From: Chloroflexota bacterium
Lineage (GTDB): Bacteria > Chloroflexota > Ktedonobacteria > Ktedonobacterales > JACDGC01
Assembly (NCBI GenBank): GCA_021812265.1
Contig: JAKAOI010000074.1
Location: forward strand, 1-8,357
Direction of reading: 5' to 3'
DNA: 8,357 nt
Shown: piece by piece, positions 1 to 5,678 of the stretch
Numbering within the stretch: the first letter of the stretch is position 1
Layout: each line of letters starts with the position of its first letter
Made by a program: the position numbers and the translations under genes
Notes under the pieces: generated by a model
What the model saw: the letters and a program-made list of their open reading frames with translations, nothing else
Database searches by the model: none
Told to the model about the DNA's origin: nothing

Positions 1-48
1 TGCATATTTTACGGCGTTCCTTGTCAATACTCATTGGGAAAGCCGGAA

Positions 49-65
49 TGTGTACATGTGTACAT
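49..65. promoter_or_regulatory. Tandem GTGTACAT repeat upstream of the VOC gene (possible operator)
   Basis: The 8-mer GTGTACAT occurs twice head to tail (50-57 and 58-65), giving two TGTACA palindromes 8 bases apart. A looser copy, GTGTTTACAT, sits at 77-86, right before the ATG at 88. The spacing and the position upstream of a start codon suit a regulator binding site, but no regulator gene is in view. A TTGTCA at 21-26 could be a -35 box, but I see no good -10 at the right distance. The operator reading is inference. Confidence 0.3.
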
Positions 66-87
66 AAGAAAGGTTAGTGTTTACATA

Positions 88-459
88 ATGGCAAAAGAAA
101 CATTTTTTCAGGTAATGGCTCCTGTTTCCGATATGGAAAAAGCCAAAACATTTTATGCGGAGAAACTGGGATTTGAAGTTACTGCAGATATTGGAAAAGG
201 TAATTTTCATTGGGTTACACTTACACTTCCGGGTGGGGGACCTAAATTAATTTTAACAACAGCCCAAGGAGATATAAAACCGGGTTGGATGACATTTCAT
301 ATTTCTACGGCAAATGTTGAAGAACTCAGTCAGGAACTCAAGACAAAAGGCATAGAAATTGACGAGATCCGCAATGATTTATTTGGGCCGGGATCCGGAG
401 TTAAATGGTTCACAGTTTCAGATCCCGATGAAAATAAATTGATAATTGCCCAGCTTTAA
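88..459 (+). CDS. VOC (glyoxalase/bleomycin-resistance fold) family protein, AT-rich
   Basis: A 123-residue protein with the usual length and motif order of a single-chain vicinal-oxygen-chelate protein. It has a first beta strand with Q8, the signature DMEKAKTFYAEKLGF (15-29), a second half starting at GWMTFHIST (66-74), and the closing FTVSDPDENKLIIAQL (108-123). VOC proteins usually bind a metal through H/Q, H and E residues. Here Q8 may remain, but the final Glu of the usual DPDGN..EL motif is replaced by Ile (119-120), so metal-dependent chemistry is doubtful. It may be a ligand-binding or resistance-type member; the substrate is unknown. I chose ATG 88 because the VOC fold starts there; a TTG at 34 would add 18 unrelated residues. 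An AGAAAGG lies 14 bases upstream, rather far for a ribosome binding site. Hand counts of three 60-base lines (121-180, 241-300, 301-360) give 35-38% G+C, clearly below the later genes, which suggests a different origin. Confidence 0.85.
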   Translation: MAKETFFQVMAPVSDMEKAKTFYAEKLGFEVTADIGKGNFHWVTLTLPGGGPKLILTTAQGDIKPGWMTFHISTANVEELSQELKTKGIEIDEIRNDLFGPGSGVKWFTVSDPDENKLIIAQL

Positions 460-484
460 TCTGCTTTTTCTGCAGGATAGTCAG

Positions 485-520
485 TTTGCGGCGCTGCCAA
501 CATCTGCTTGCGCCGCCAAA
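485..520. repeat. GC-rich inverted repeat after the VOC gene
   Basis: GCGGCGC (488-494) and GCGCCGC (510-516) form a perfect 7-bp stem around a 15-base loop. The outer TTTG/CAAA bases can extend it across one bulged base. It begins 26 bases after the VOC stop codon, so it may end or stabilise that transcript. There is no following T-run, so it is not a textbook intrinsic terminator. Confidence 0.35.
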
Positions 521-564
521 AGCCGTCTGCTGAAATGAATACGACTTTCACTGCATTTTCCCTA

Positions 565-594
565 TTCAGGAAAGACAAAAGAATGTAGTACAAT
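565..594 (+). promoter_or_regulatory. Candidate sigma-70-type promoter for the hydratase/carboxylase operon
   Basis: A TACAAT hexamer at 589-594 matches the -10 consensus at five of six positions. The best -35 candidate, TTCAGG at 565-570 with an 18-base spacer, matches only three of six. Transcription would start near 601, giving a leader of about 80 bases before ATG 680. The -10 is reasonable and the -35 is weak. Confidence 0.35.
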
Positions 595-607
595 ATTGGT
601 ACACCTA

Positions 608-630
608 TGCGCCATCTTTTCAGTGGCGCA
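608..630 (+). promoter_or_regulatory. Perfect inverted repeat in the operon leader
   Basis: TGCGCCA (608-614) and TGGCGCA (624-630) are exact reverse complements around a 9-base centre. The repeat falls about +8 to +30 from the predicted start of transcription. It could be an operator for a dimeric repressor or a hairpin near the 5' end that protects the messenger. There is no T-run, so termination is unlikely. Which role applies is inference. Confidence 0.4.
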
Positions 631-679
631 CAGTAATTTTGTTCTGCGCAGTTCCAATCAATTGAAGAAAGCCGGAAAC

Positions 680-1480
680 ATGAACAGCACTTCTTATCCC
701 CATCTTCTTTTAGAGATTCACGCTGAAATCGCGTTTATTACATTAAATAGACCCGAAACTCGCAATGCCTTTAACGCCGAACTCATTCATTCAATCACCG
801 CGCTGTTTGCCGATCTTGCCCAACGTGATGATATCCGCGCAGTAACATTGCGCGGCGCCGGCCCAAGTTTTTGCGCCGGCGGTGACCTCGGTTGGATGAA
901 AGACAGCGCTGGGTGGACCTATGAAGAAAATATTGCCGACGCCACCGCGCTTGCAGATATGTATGAACAAATCGATTCATTTCCTGGGGTGGTTATTTGC
1001 GCAGCCCATGGGCACGCATTTGGCGGCGGGATTGGATTAACCGCCGTCAGCGATATCGTGCTGGCCGAAACTGCCACTCTATTTTCGTTCAGCGAAGTAA
1101 AATTGGGTTTGGCGCCGGCAACCATTGCGCCATATGTCGTCGCTAAAATCGGTGGTTCCCACGCTCGCGCCTTGTTTTTAACCGGCGAACGCTTTAGCGC
1201 GGCAAAGGCAAAAGAAATTGGGCTGGTTCATTTCATTGCCGGGCAAGACACAATAGAACATGAATTGCAAACCATTCTTGCCGCTATCCGTTCAAACGGG
1301 CCGCACGCCATGCGCGAAACAAAGCGGCTTTTGCGAATTTTAGCCGCCGAGGACCGCAGCGCAGGGCGGCAAAATTCTATTGCAACTATTGCCTCGCTGC
1401 GCGCCGGACCCGAAGGGCAAGAAGGATTGAAAGCTTTTTTTGAGAAGCGCCGCGCAACTTGGGTGGTGACAGAAGAATGA
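680..1480 (+). CDS. liuC: Enoyl-CoA hydratase/isomerase family protein, methylglutaconyl-CoA hydratase-like (LiuC type)
   Basis: A 266-residue crotonase. The fold is shown by ITLNRPETRNAFN (20-32), the oxyanion-hole segment FCAGGDL (64-70), the second glycine cluster GHAFGGGIGL (111-120), and SEVKLGLAPATIAPYV (138-153), whose E139 matches the conserved catalytic Glu. The first catalytic Glu of short-chain enoyl-CoA hydratases is Gly here (G119 in GGGIGL). From memory, this is usual in LiuC-type proteins, as is the GGDLGWM...EENIADATALADM segment (67-94). The likely reaction is hydration of 3-methylglutaconyl-CoA to HMG-CoA in leucine breakdown, in the cytoplasm. ATG 680 was chosen because homology begins just after it; TTG 596 would add 28 unrelated residues and read through the inverted repeat at 608-630. 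The Shine-Dalgarno is weak (GAAGAAAG at 664-671). The stop overlaps the next start (ATGA at 1477-1480), so the two genes are translationally coupled. Family assignment is firm; exact substrate is inferred from motif and partner. Confidence 0.85.
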   Translation: MNSTSYPHLLLEIHAEIAFITLNRPETRNAFNAELIHSITALFADLAQRDDIRAVTLRGAGPSFCAGGDLGWMKDSAGWTYEENIADATALADMYEQIDSFPGVVICAAHGHAFGGGIGLTAVSDIVLAETATLFSFSEVKLGLAPATIAPYVVAKIGGSHARALFLTGERFSAAKAKEIGLVHFIAGQDTIEHELQTILAAIRSNGPHAMRETKRLLRILAAEDRSAGRQNSIATIASLRAGPEGQEGLKAFFEKRRATWVVTEE

Positions 1481-3510
1481 CATATTTTCAGAAAATCGTC
1501 ATCGCCAATCGCGGCGAAATTGCCATCCGCATTATGCGCGCTTGTAAAGAGCTGGGCATTCGCACAGTTGCGCTCTATTCAGAGGCAGATCGCTTTGCCG
1601 AACACACATTTGCCGCCGATGAAGCTGTCTGCATCGGACCCGCCGCCGCAAAAGACAGTTATCTTTCAATCGATGCGGTTATCCGCGCGGCGCAAACAAC
1701 GCACGCAGACGCAATTCACCCCGGCTACGGTTTCCTTTCGGAAAATCCGCTGCTGCCCGAAGCCTGCGTTGCGGCGGGCATTACGTTCATCGGTCCATCC
1801 GCAAAAACAATGCGCATGATGGGATCAAAAACCGCGGCGCGCGAAGCCGCCACACATAATAATGTTCCTGTTGCGCCGGGATATCAAGGAAAAGATCAGT
1901 CTGTTGCCACGCTGAAACGTGAAGCAAAGCGCATCGGCTACCCAACGTTGATTAAAGCTGCGGCAGGCGGCGGCGGTAAAGGCATGCGCGAGGTTTTTAC
2001 CCCAGAAGCATTTGAAGACGCATTGAACGCCGCCAAACGCGAAGCCGAATCAGCTTTTGGCGACTCCACAATCTTTTTGGAAAAACTGATTCAACGACCG
2101 CGGCATATTGAATTTCAAATTATGGCGGATTCATTTGGCAATTGTATCTACATCGGCGAACGCGAATGCTCTATTCAACGCCGGCATCAAAAAATAATTG
2201 AAGAAACACCTTCACCGGCGCTGACAGCCGAACTGCGTGAGCAAATGGGCGCCGCAGCTGTGCGCGCCGCCCAAAGCGCCGGCTATGTAAACGCCGGCAC
2301 GGTTGAGTTTTTGTTAGATCAAGATGGCTATTTCTACTTTCTGGAAATGAATACCCGTTTACAAGTGGAACATCCCATTACAGAACAAGTATATGGCGTA
2401 GATTTGGTCCGTTTGCAGATTGCCGTCGCCGCCGGTGAGCAGCTCCCAATTCAGCAGCAGCATATTTCGCCGCGAGGCCACGCTATCGAAGCGCGCATCT
2501 ATGCGGAAGATCCTCAGTCATACCTTCCTTCCATAGGAAAACTGCTGGCCTATACGGAACCACAGGGGCCGGGCATTCGGGTAGACAGCGGCGTAAAAAC
2601 CGGTTCCGATATTTCGATGTATTACGATCCTATGGCTGCCAAATTGATTGCAACAGCGCCGGATCGCGCCGCCGCAATACAAAAAATGACTGCCGCGCTA
2701 GAACAATACGCCATAATCGGAGTTACCACCAATGCGCCGCTGCTGCATGCTATTATGACCAACGACCGGTTCCGGCAAGGTGATACCTCTACCGCATTTT
2801 TAACAGAAACACATATTATCCCAACACAAAATTTTCCCGATGATTATTTGCTGCACACGGCGCTGGCCGCCTGCGCCATATTTGAATATTCCGGAGGAAA
2901 CGCCGCCGCCGCGCGTCCGCGCTCACCATGGCAGGCTGCAGCGCTGAAAACCGGAGCGTTTACGGCAAAATATCGCTTGAATGAAACAAACTACACCGTA
3001 AAACTAACACCGGACAATGCGCGCAGCGCTTATTATATAACCATAAATAACCGCGGAGCGCTGCTCGATGAATCCGCCGAACTGCAAAGCATTGAAGGAA
3101 GGTATGACACAAGTAGCAATAGATGCTTCTTGCGACAAGGCAGCGCACAGCGCATTGTCACTATCGCGCGCGCCGAAAATACGCTGATAACCATGTGCGG
3201 ACTGCTCCGGCTGGAAATTAGCAAACCACAGCCATTGGATACCGATAGCGCCGCTAAATCGGCAGGAACTGCCCCGGATGAACATTCCGCAATAGTAAAA
3301 GCGCCAATGGCAGGCGCGGTTATTCAAGTGAAAACACAAGTGGGTGATATTGTTGAGGCGCGACAGCCACTGATTATTATGAGCGCTATGAAAATGGAAC
3401 ACTCAATTATTGCGCCGTATCCGGCGCGGGTTGCGCGTATATATTGCAAAGCCGGAGATGTGGTTGCCGGCGGCGCAAAATTAGCGGAAATAGAGCCAAT
3501 TACATCTTAA
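1477..3510 (+). CDS. liuD: Biotin-dependent acyl-CoA carboxylase alpha subunit (biotin carboxylase + BCCP fusion), methylcrotonyl-CoA carboxylase-like
   Basis: A 677-residue fusion. The biotin carboxylase N-domain covers about 1-112 (KIVIANRGEIAIRI at 6-19). The ATP-grasp domain covers about 113-330, with ATP-binding K160, glycine loop GGGGKGM (164-170), H210, E277, E290, and the EMNTRLQVEH motif with R294 and E298. The C-domain holds R340. These match the known catalytic residues of E. coli AccC with an offset of one or two. A variable bridging region (about 450-600) follows, then a biotinyl domain (about 605-675) with AMKM at 637-640; K639, 38 residues from the end, is the biotin attachment site. 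The enzyme carboxylates its own biotin using ATP and bicarbonate, then needs a separate carboxyltransferase beta subunit. Length and coupling to a LiuC-like hydratase favour 3-methylcrotonyl-CoA over propionyl- or acetyl-CoA, but specificity lies in the missing beta subunit. The start at 1477 sits inside the upstream stop (ATGA). All catalytic residues look intact. Confidence 0.88.
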   Translation: MTYFQKIVIANRGEIAIRIMRACKELGIRTVALYSEADRFAEHTFAADEAVCIGPAAAKDSYLSIDAVIRAAQTTHADAIHPGYGFLSENPLLPEACVAAGITFIGPSAKTMRMMGSKTAAREAATHNNVPVAPGYQGKDQSVATLKREAKRIGYPTLIKAAAGGGGKGMREVFTPEAFEDALNAAKREAESAFGDSTIFLEKLIQRPRHIEFQIMADSFGNCIYIGERECSIQRRHQKIIEETPSPALTAELREQMGAAAVRAAQSAGYVNAGTVEFLLDQDGYFYFLEMNTRLQVEHPITEQVYGVDLVRLQIAVAAGEQLPIQQQHISPRGHAIEARIYAEDPQSYLPSIGKLLAYTEPQGPGIRVDSGVKTGSDISMYYDPMAAKLIATAPDRAAAIQKMTAALEQYAIIGVTTNAPLLHAIMTNDRFRQGDTSTAFLTETHIIPTQNFPDDYLLHTALAACAIFEYSGGNAAAARPRSPWQAAALKTGAFTAKYRLNETNYTVKLTPDNARSAYYITINNRGALLDESAELQSIEGRYDTSSNRCFLRQGSAQRIVTIARAENTLITMCGLLRLEISKPQPLDTDSAAKSAGTAPDEHSAIVKAPMAGAVIQVKTQVGDIVEARQPLIIMSAMKMEHSIIAPYPARVARIYCKAGDVVAGGAKLAEIEPITS

Positions 3511-3583
3511 CAGTGATCAAATTCACACTTTTTTGCGTCGCAGTTTTCCTGCGGCCATATATAATATCTGTGGAGGCGCACAT
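3511..3583 (+). promoter_or_regulatory. Spacer between carboxylase and 127-residue gene: weak hairpins, TATAAT, strong RBS
   Basis: The spacer holds a 4-bp stem GTGA/TCAC (3513-3526) followed after AC by six T (3529-3534), too weak for a confident terminator. A second small hairpin CGCAG/CTGCG spans 3539-3553. A perfect TATAAT lies at 3560-3565, but no -35 box sits at a normal distance, and its start of transcription would fall on the ribosome binding site itself. GGAGG at 3572-3576, 7 bases before ATG 3584, is an excellent Shine-Dalgarno. Read-through from the carboxylase operon remains possible. Confidence 0.35.
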
Positions 3584-3967
3584 ATGGAGCCAACCGATAA
3601 CCAACATATATTTGAAATGCTTGCCGCTTCGTTGCGGGCTAATTCCGGTGATATACATAGCTGGCTGCCCGTTTTAAGCCACAAATTGGCAGAAGCTTTT
3701 CCCGCGCGTTCGCAAATTTTTCATGGCGGCTTTTTTGGCGGCGGTCCGATAACCGGCGTGTTGATAGATTTAGATACATGGCAGTTTTCTGTTCGCGAAG
3801 AACATGGCCGGATTGCTGCAGAACGTTCGCAGATTGTACGCGGAGTTGCGTTAAAAACCGAGCGGCTATCTATAGATATGTGGATTGAAAAACTGTCTTT
3901 GCGCTTGGCGGAATTGGCCGCCGAAAATGAACGTGAAGCCAACGCCATTCGCGCGCTCTTAGAATAA
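3584..3967 (+). CDS. Uncharacterised 127-residue protein, upstream partner of the tandem YbjQ-like gene
   Basis: I cannot assign a function. The protein has an N-terminal helical stretch (about 7-40), a glycine-rich turn GGFFGGG (48-54), two or three beta strands (GVLIDLD at 58-64, QFSVREE at 67-73), a conserved-looking IVRGVALKTERLSIDMW (84-100), and an amphipathic C-terminal helix rich in Ala, Glu and Leu (101-127). There is no signal peptide, membrane segment or cysteine, so it is probably cytoplasmic. From memory, similar short proteins with a VxRGxxLKxExLxxxxW pattern occur next to tandem YbjQ-like genes in Actinobacteria, which fits the gene 43 bases downstream; I cannot verify this here. 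ATG 3584 was chosen for the GGAGG 7 bases upstream; an earlier TTG at 3533 lacks such a site. The short spacing and matching ribosome sites suggest joint expression with the next gene. Confidence 0.75.
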   Translation: MEPTDNQHIFEMLAASLRANSGDIHSWLPVLSHKLAEAFPARSQIFHGGFFGGGPITGVLIDLDTWQFSVREEHGRIAAERSQIVRGVALKTERLSIDMWIEKLSLRLAELAAENEREANAIRALLE

Positions 3968-4010
3968 GCCGCATATACACACTTTACAGATTATCTGGAG
4001 GAATATTTCC

Positions 4011-4853
4011 ATGCCACAGAATCCCAATCAAAATCAGAATCAAAATGTCCAGCTTCCCAAAAGCGCAATGGATCGGCTGCAAGAAATGAAAGGCGGAACC
4101 GGAGCGCGTCATTTATTTACCAGCGACCTTTCGGTGAATGAGTTTTTATTGGTAAAAGAAGCCGGATTTGATCCGCTTGGCTTAGTAATCGGCAGCTCCA
4201 TCTATCATATCGGCTACCAATTTGCCAATGTCATGCAAAATCAAGAGCTTGATGTGTTAACACAGGCCATGTACGAGTCACGGGAATTAGCTATGTCGCG
4301 AATGGAAGCCGAAGCAAACGCCTTAGGCGCCGATGGTATAGTAGGAGTTCGCATCAACACCGGATCTTATAGCTGGGGCGAGAATTTAATTGAGTTTATT
4401 GCTATGGGCACCGCAGTAAAATCTCGTGATAACAGCAACTATCGCACACCACAAGGAATGCCGTTTACCAGTGACCTTTCCGGCCAAGATTTCCGTACAC
4501 TGCTGGCAGCAGGATACCGCCCCGTTGCGTTAACCATGGGCGCATGTGTCTATCATGTCGGAGCGCAATCTATGGGGCAGTGGTTCCGTTCCGCAACAGG
4601 ACAGAATGTTGAAATGGGCAATTATACCCAAGCAATTTACGACGCCCGTGAGTTAGCTATGGAAAGAATGCAGGCCGAAGCCGAATCCGTTGGAGCTGAA
4701 GGTATAGTTGGCGCGCGTATTACCGAATCCAGCTATGGCTGGGATTCTCATGTAATTGAATATTTCGCAATCGGCACCGCCGTTGTTCCTACCCGACCGG
4801 ATCACCAAATCCAGTCGCCGCAAATGGTGCTTTCGCTGAATGATCCTTCCTAG
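4011..4853 (+). CDS. Tandem YbjQ/DUF74-like ("heavy-metal-binding") domain protein
   Basis: A 280-residue protein made of two copies of one domain. Copy 1 is about residues 35-137 and copy 2 about 151-259. Both carry FTSDLS (36-41, 152-157), a YHxGxQ motif (65-70, 181-186), TQAxYxxRELAMxRMxAEA (84-102, 206-224), GAxGIVGxRI (106-115, 228-237) and a closing IExxAxGTAV (127-136, 249-258). This is the YbjQ/DUF74 pattern; single-domain members such as E. coli YbjQ form oligomers, so the duplication may build half a ring per chain (inference). The family is named heavy-metal-binding, but only one Cys (C179) exists here; the paired H66/H182 are the more notable candidates. The N-terminus (3-12) is a short Asn/Gln-rich low-complexity tail. 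There is no signal peptide or membrane span. The RBS GGAGG (3997-4001) is 9 bases from ATG 4011. The function of the family is not established. Confidence 0.85.
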   Translation: MPQNPNQNQNQNVQLPKSAMDRLQEMKGGTGARHLFTSDLSVNEFLLVKEAGFDPLGLVIGSSIYHIGYQFANVMQNQELDVLTQAMYESRELAMSRMEAEANALGADGIVGVRINTGSYSWGENLIEFIAMGTAVKSRDNSNYRTPQGMPFTSDLSGQDFRTLLAAGYRPVALTMGACVYHVGAQSMGQWFRSATGQNVEMGNYTQAIYDARELAMERMQAEAESVGAEGIVGARITESSYGWDSHVIEYFAIGTAVVPTRPDHQIQSPQMVLSLNDPS

Positions 4854-4898
4854 CAATCTGCGCTTTCGCCGCTAAACCCAAATAGCGCGCACATACGC

Positions 4899-4950
4899 AA
4901 AACCACGCGGGGTATCATTCCATCTTAGAACACCTCGCGTGGTTTTTTTA
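4899..4950 (+). terminator. Strong intrinsic terminator after the tandem YbjQ-like gene
   Basis: AACCACGCGGGGT (4901-4913) pairs with ACCTCGCGTGGTT (4932-4944) over 13 bases with one G-U pair. The loop is 18 bases, and the arm runs into seven T (4943-4949). It starts 45 bases after the stop at 4853. On the - strand the same stem is followed by only four T, so it may work weakly for the convergent lipoprotein gene too. Confidence 0.9.
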
Positions 4951-5099
4951 TTTTGTAGGACTTTCGCTTGAAAGAGAAGCGTATGTTTCTCGTATCTGCA
5001 ACAAAGGGAGATCCGGGGACACCCCAGAACCCCGTACAAGGGGCGCCGCCCCTTGTATATCCCCGATTTTCCCTGCTGCAGCGAAAGTCATATTTTGTA
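4949..5099. mobile_element. MITE-like non-autonomous element (133 bp) with 9-bp target duplication
   Basis: The perfect 9-mer TATTTTGTA occurs at 4949-4957 and 5091-5099. The 133 bases between them (4958-5090) begin GGACTTTCGCT and end AGCGAAAGTCA. GACTTTCGCT (4959-4968) and AGCGAAAGTC (5080-5089) are exact 10-bp inverted repeats. Direct repeats exactly abutting inverted ends are the signature of a transposed element with a 9-bp target duplication. The inside is GC-rich and strongly folded: TACAAGGGGC (5035-5044) pairs with GCCCCTTGTA (5048-5057) round a 3-base loop, flanked by ATC(C)GGGGA (5011-5019) against TCCCCGAT (5060-5067). It has no credible coding sequence, so a transposase elsewhere must have moved it. 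The family cannot be named from this window. Confidence 0.8.
5035..5057. repeat. Perfect hairpin inside the MITE-like element
   Basis: A 10-bp perfect stem, TACAAGGGGC/GCCCCTTGTA, with loop GCC. It is the most stable structure inside the element. It has no T-run on either strand, so it is not an intrinsic terminator, but it could stall or protect transcripts crossing the element. Confidence 0.75.
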
Positions 5100-5117
5100 A
5101 AAGATATGAAACGGCTG

Positions 5118-5582
5118 CTATTGAATTGTTACCTTATACGTCAGGAGAAACACCGGCTGAGAACACATAGTAGATGTGCATAAAGATGTGCCGTTAAATG
5201 AAATAGTTACCTGCCCCGAATGACTTGCTATGAATCGAAATATGCACGTATCTTGTGATTGATTATACCAGCCAAAAGGCGCGCTTTCATGGATAAGATT
5301 CGACGCTGTATTTACTGCGCTCCATTTCATATTGGCGGAAAGATCAATTTCAAATGATTGGTTTACCTTCACCGTAATCGATTTATTTTGCTGATTTTGC
5401 GTCACCGTAACCGCCGCTTTGGGAAGCGGATCTATTGGAATTGTTTGAACAGGGCACCCATTCACAGTGGGTTTTTGCGTAACTGCCCCATTAGCGCCGG
5501 ATTGCAAATTGGTTGTTGAAGCGCCGCACGCCGTTAACAGCACAAAGAACACAGCGGCAGTTGCCAAAACATATCTTTTCAT
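5118..5582 (-). CDS. Small secreted lipoprotein with a predicted Ig-like (chagasin-like) beta domain
   Basis: A 154-residue protein with a lipoprotein signal: KR at 2-3, a hydrophobic core (5-16) and lipobox LTAC with lipid-modified C19. A flexible Ser/Asn/Gly/Gln linker (about 20-65) follows. Residues about 67-154 are beta-rich: SITVKVNQSFEIDL (68-81), CIFRFIASHSGQVTISF (113-129) and LLTYKVTI (146-153). This strand pattern resembles chagasin-like (I42) or other Ig-like bacterial domains, but the inhibitory NPTTGY and RPW loops are not present, so protease inhibition is not claimed. C43, C113, C135 and C140 could form disulfides outside the membrane. Start 5582 is supported by AAGGAG (5591-5596 on the + strand, read in reverse) 8 bases upstream. 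It is last in a - strand series after the ATPase (96-base gap) and may have its own promoter. The stop lies only 18 bases from the MITE-like element. Specific function is unknown. Confidence 0.8.
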   Translation of the reverse strand: MKRYVLATAAVFFVLLTACGASTTNLQSGANGAVTQKPTVNGCPVQTIPIDPLPKAAVTVTQNQQNKSITVKVNQSFEIDLSANMKWSAVNTASNLIHESAPFGWYNQSQDTCIFRFIASHSGQVTISFNGTSLCTSTMCSQPVFLLTYKVTIQ

Positions 5583-5592
5583 CGTGATTGCT

Positions 5593-5627
5593 CCTTAACG
5601 ATTACATTTTTCCTTAATGGTTTAAGG
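5593..5627 (-). promoter_or_regulatory. Lipoprotein leader: CCTTAA/TTAAGG hairpin that could compete with the RBS
   Basis: On the - strand the leader reads CCTTAA, loop, TTAAGG (+ strand 5612-5617 and 5622-5627), a 6-bp stem with a 4-base loop. A second TTAAGG (5593-5598) is part of the Shine-Dalgarno TTAAGGAG. The single CCTTAA can therefore pair with either copy, in principle giving an open and a closed ribosome site. A possible -10 (TATAAA, + strand 5634-5639) lies just upstream, without a good -35. The stems are short and AT-rich, so this is only suggestive. Confidence 0.25.
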
Positions 5628-5678
5628 CATATTTTTATAGACGCAATAACGATATATTTGTTCCCCGAAAAAAAATTT

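Noticed and set aside
596..679. N-terminal extension of the hydratase from TTG 596
   Set aside because: The 28 extra residues show no crotonase homology, start next to the predicted -10 box, and would run through the inverted repeat.
3004..3402. 132-codon open frame on the - strand within the carboxylase gene
   Set aside because: It lies opposite well-supported coding sequence with intact catalytic motifs, has no recognisable domain, and is typical of shadow frames.
3560..3565. Perfect TATAAT before the 127-residue gene as a firm promoter
   Set aside because: No -35 at a normal distance, and the transcript would begin on the Shine-Dalgarno itself; kept only as part of the spacer description.
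4017..4050. Asn/Gln-coding AAT/CAA repeat as a possible microsatellite or CRISPR-like repeat
   Set aside because: It is a short in-frame low-complexity tail at the start of a gene, too short and irregular to be an array.
4968..5183. 71-codon open frame on the + strand through the MITE-like element
   Set aside because: It starts at TTG inside the element's inverted end, has no ribosome site, and its length is explained by the absence of stops in GC-rich folded DNA; it also overlaps the lipoprotein gene's end.
5658..5678. A/T-rich run (eight A then four T) after the ATPase stop as an intrinsic terminator
   Set aside because: On the - strand there is a T-run but no GC-rich stem before it, so read-through into the lipoprotein gene cannot be excluded or asserted.
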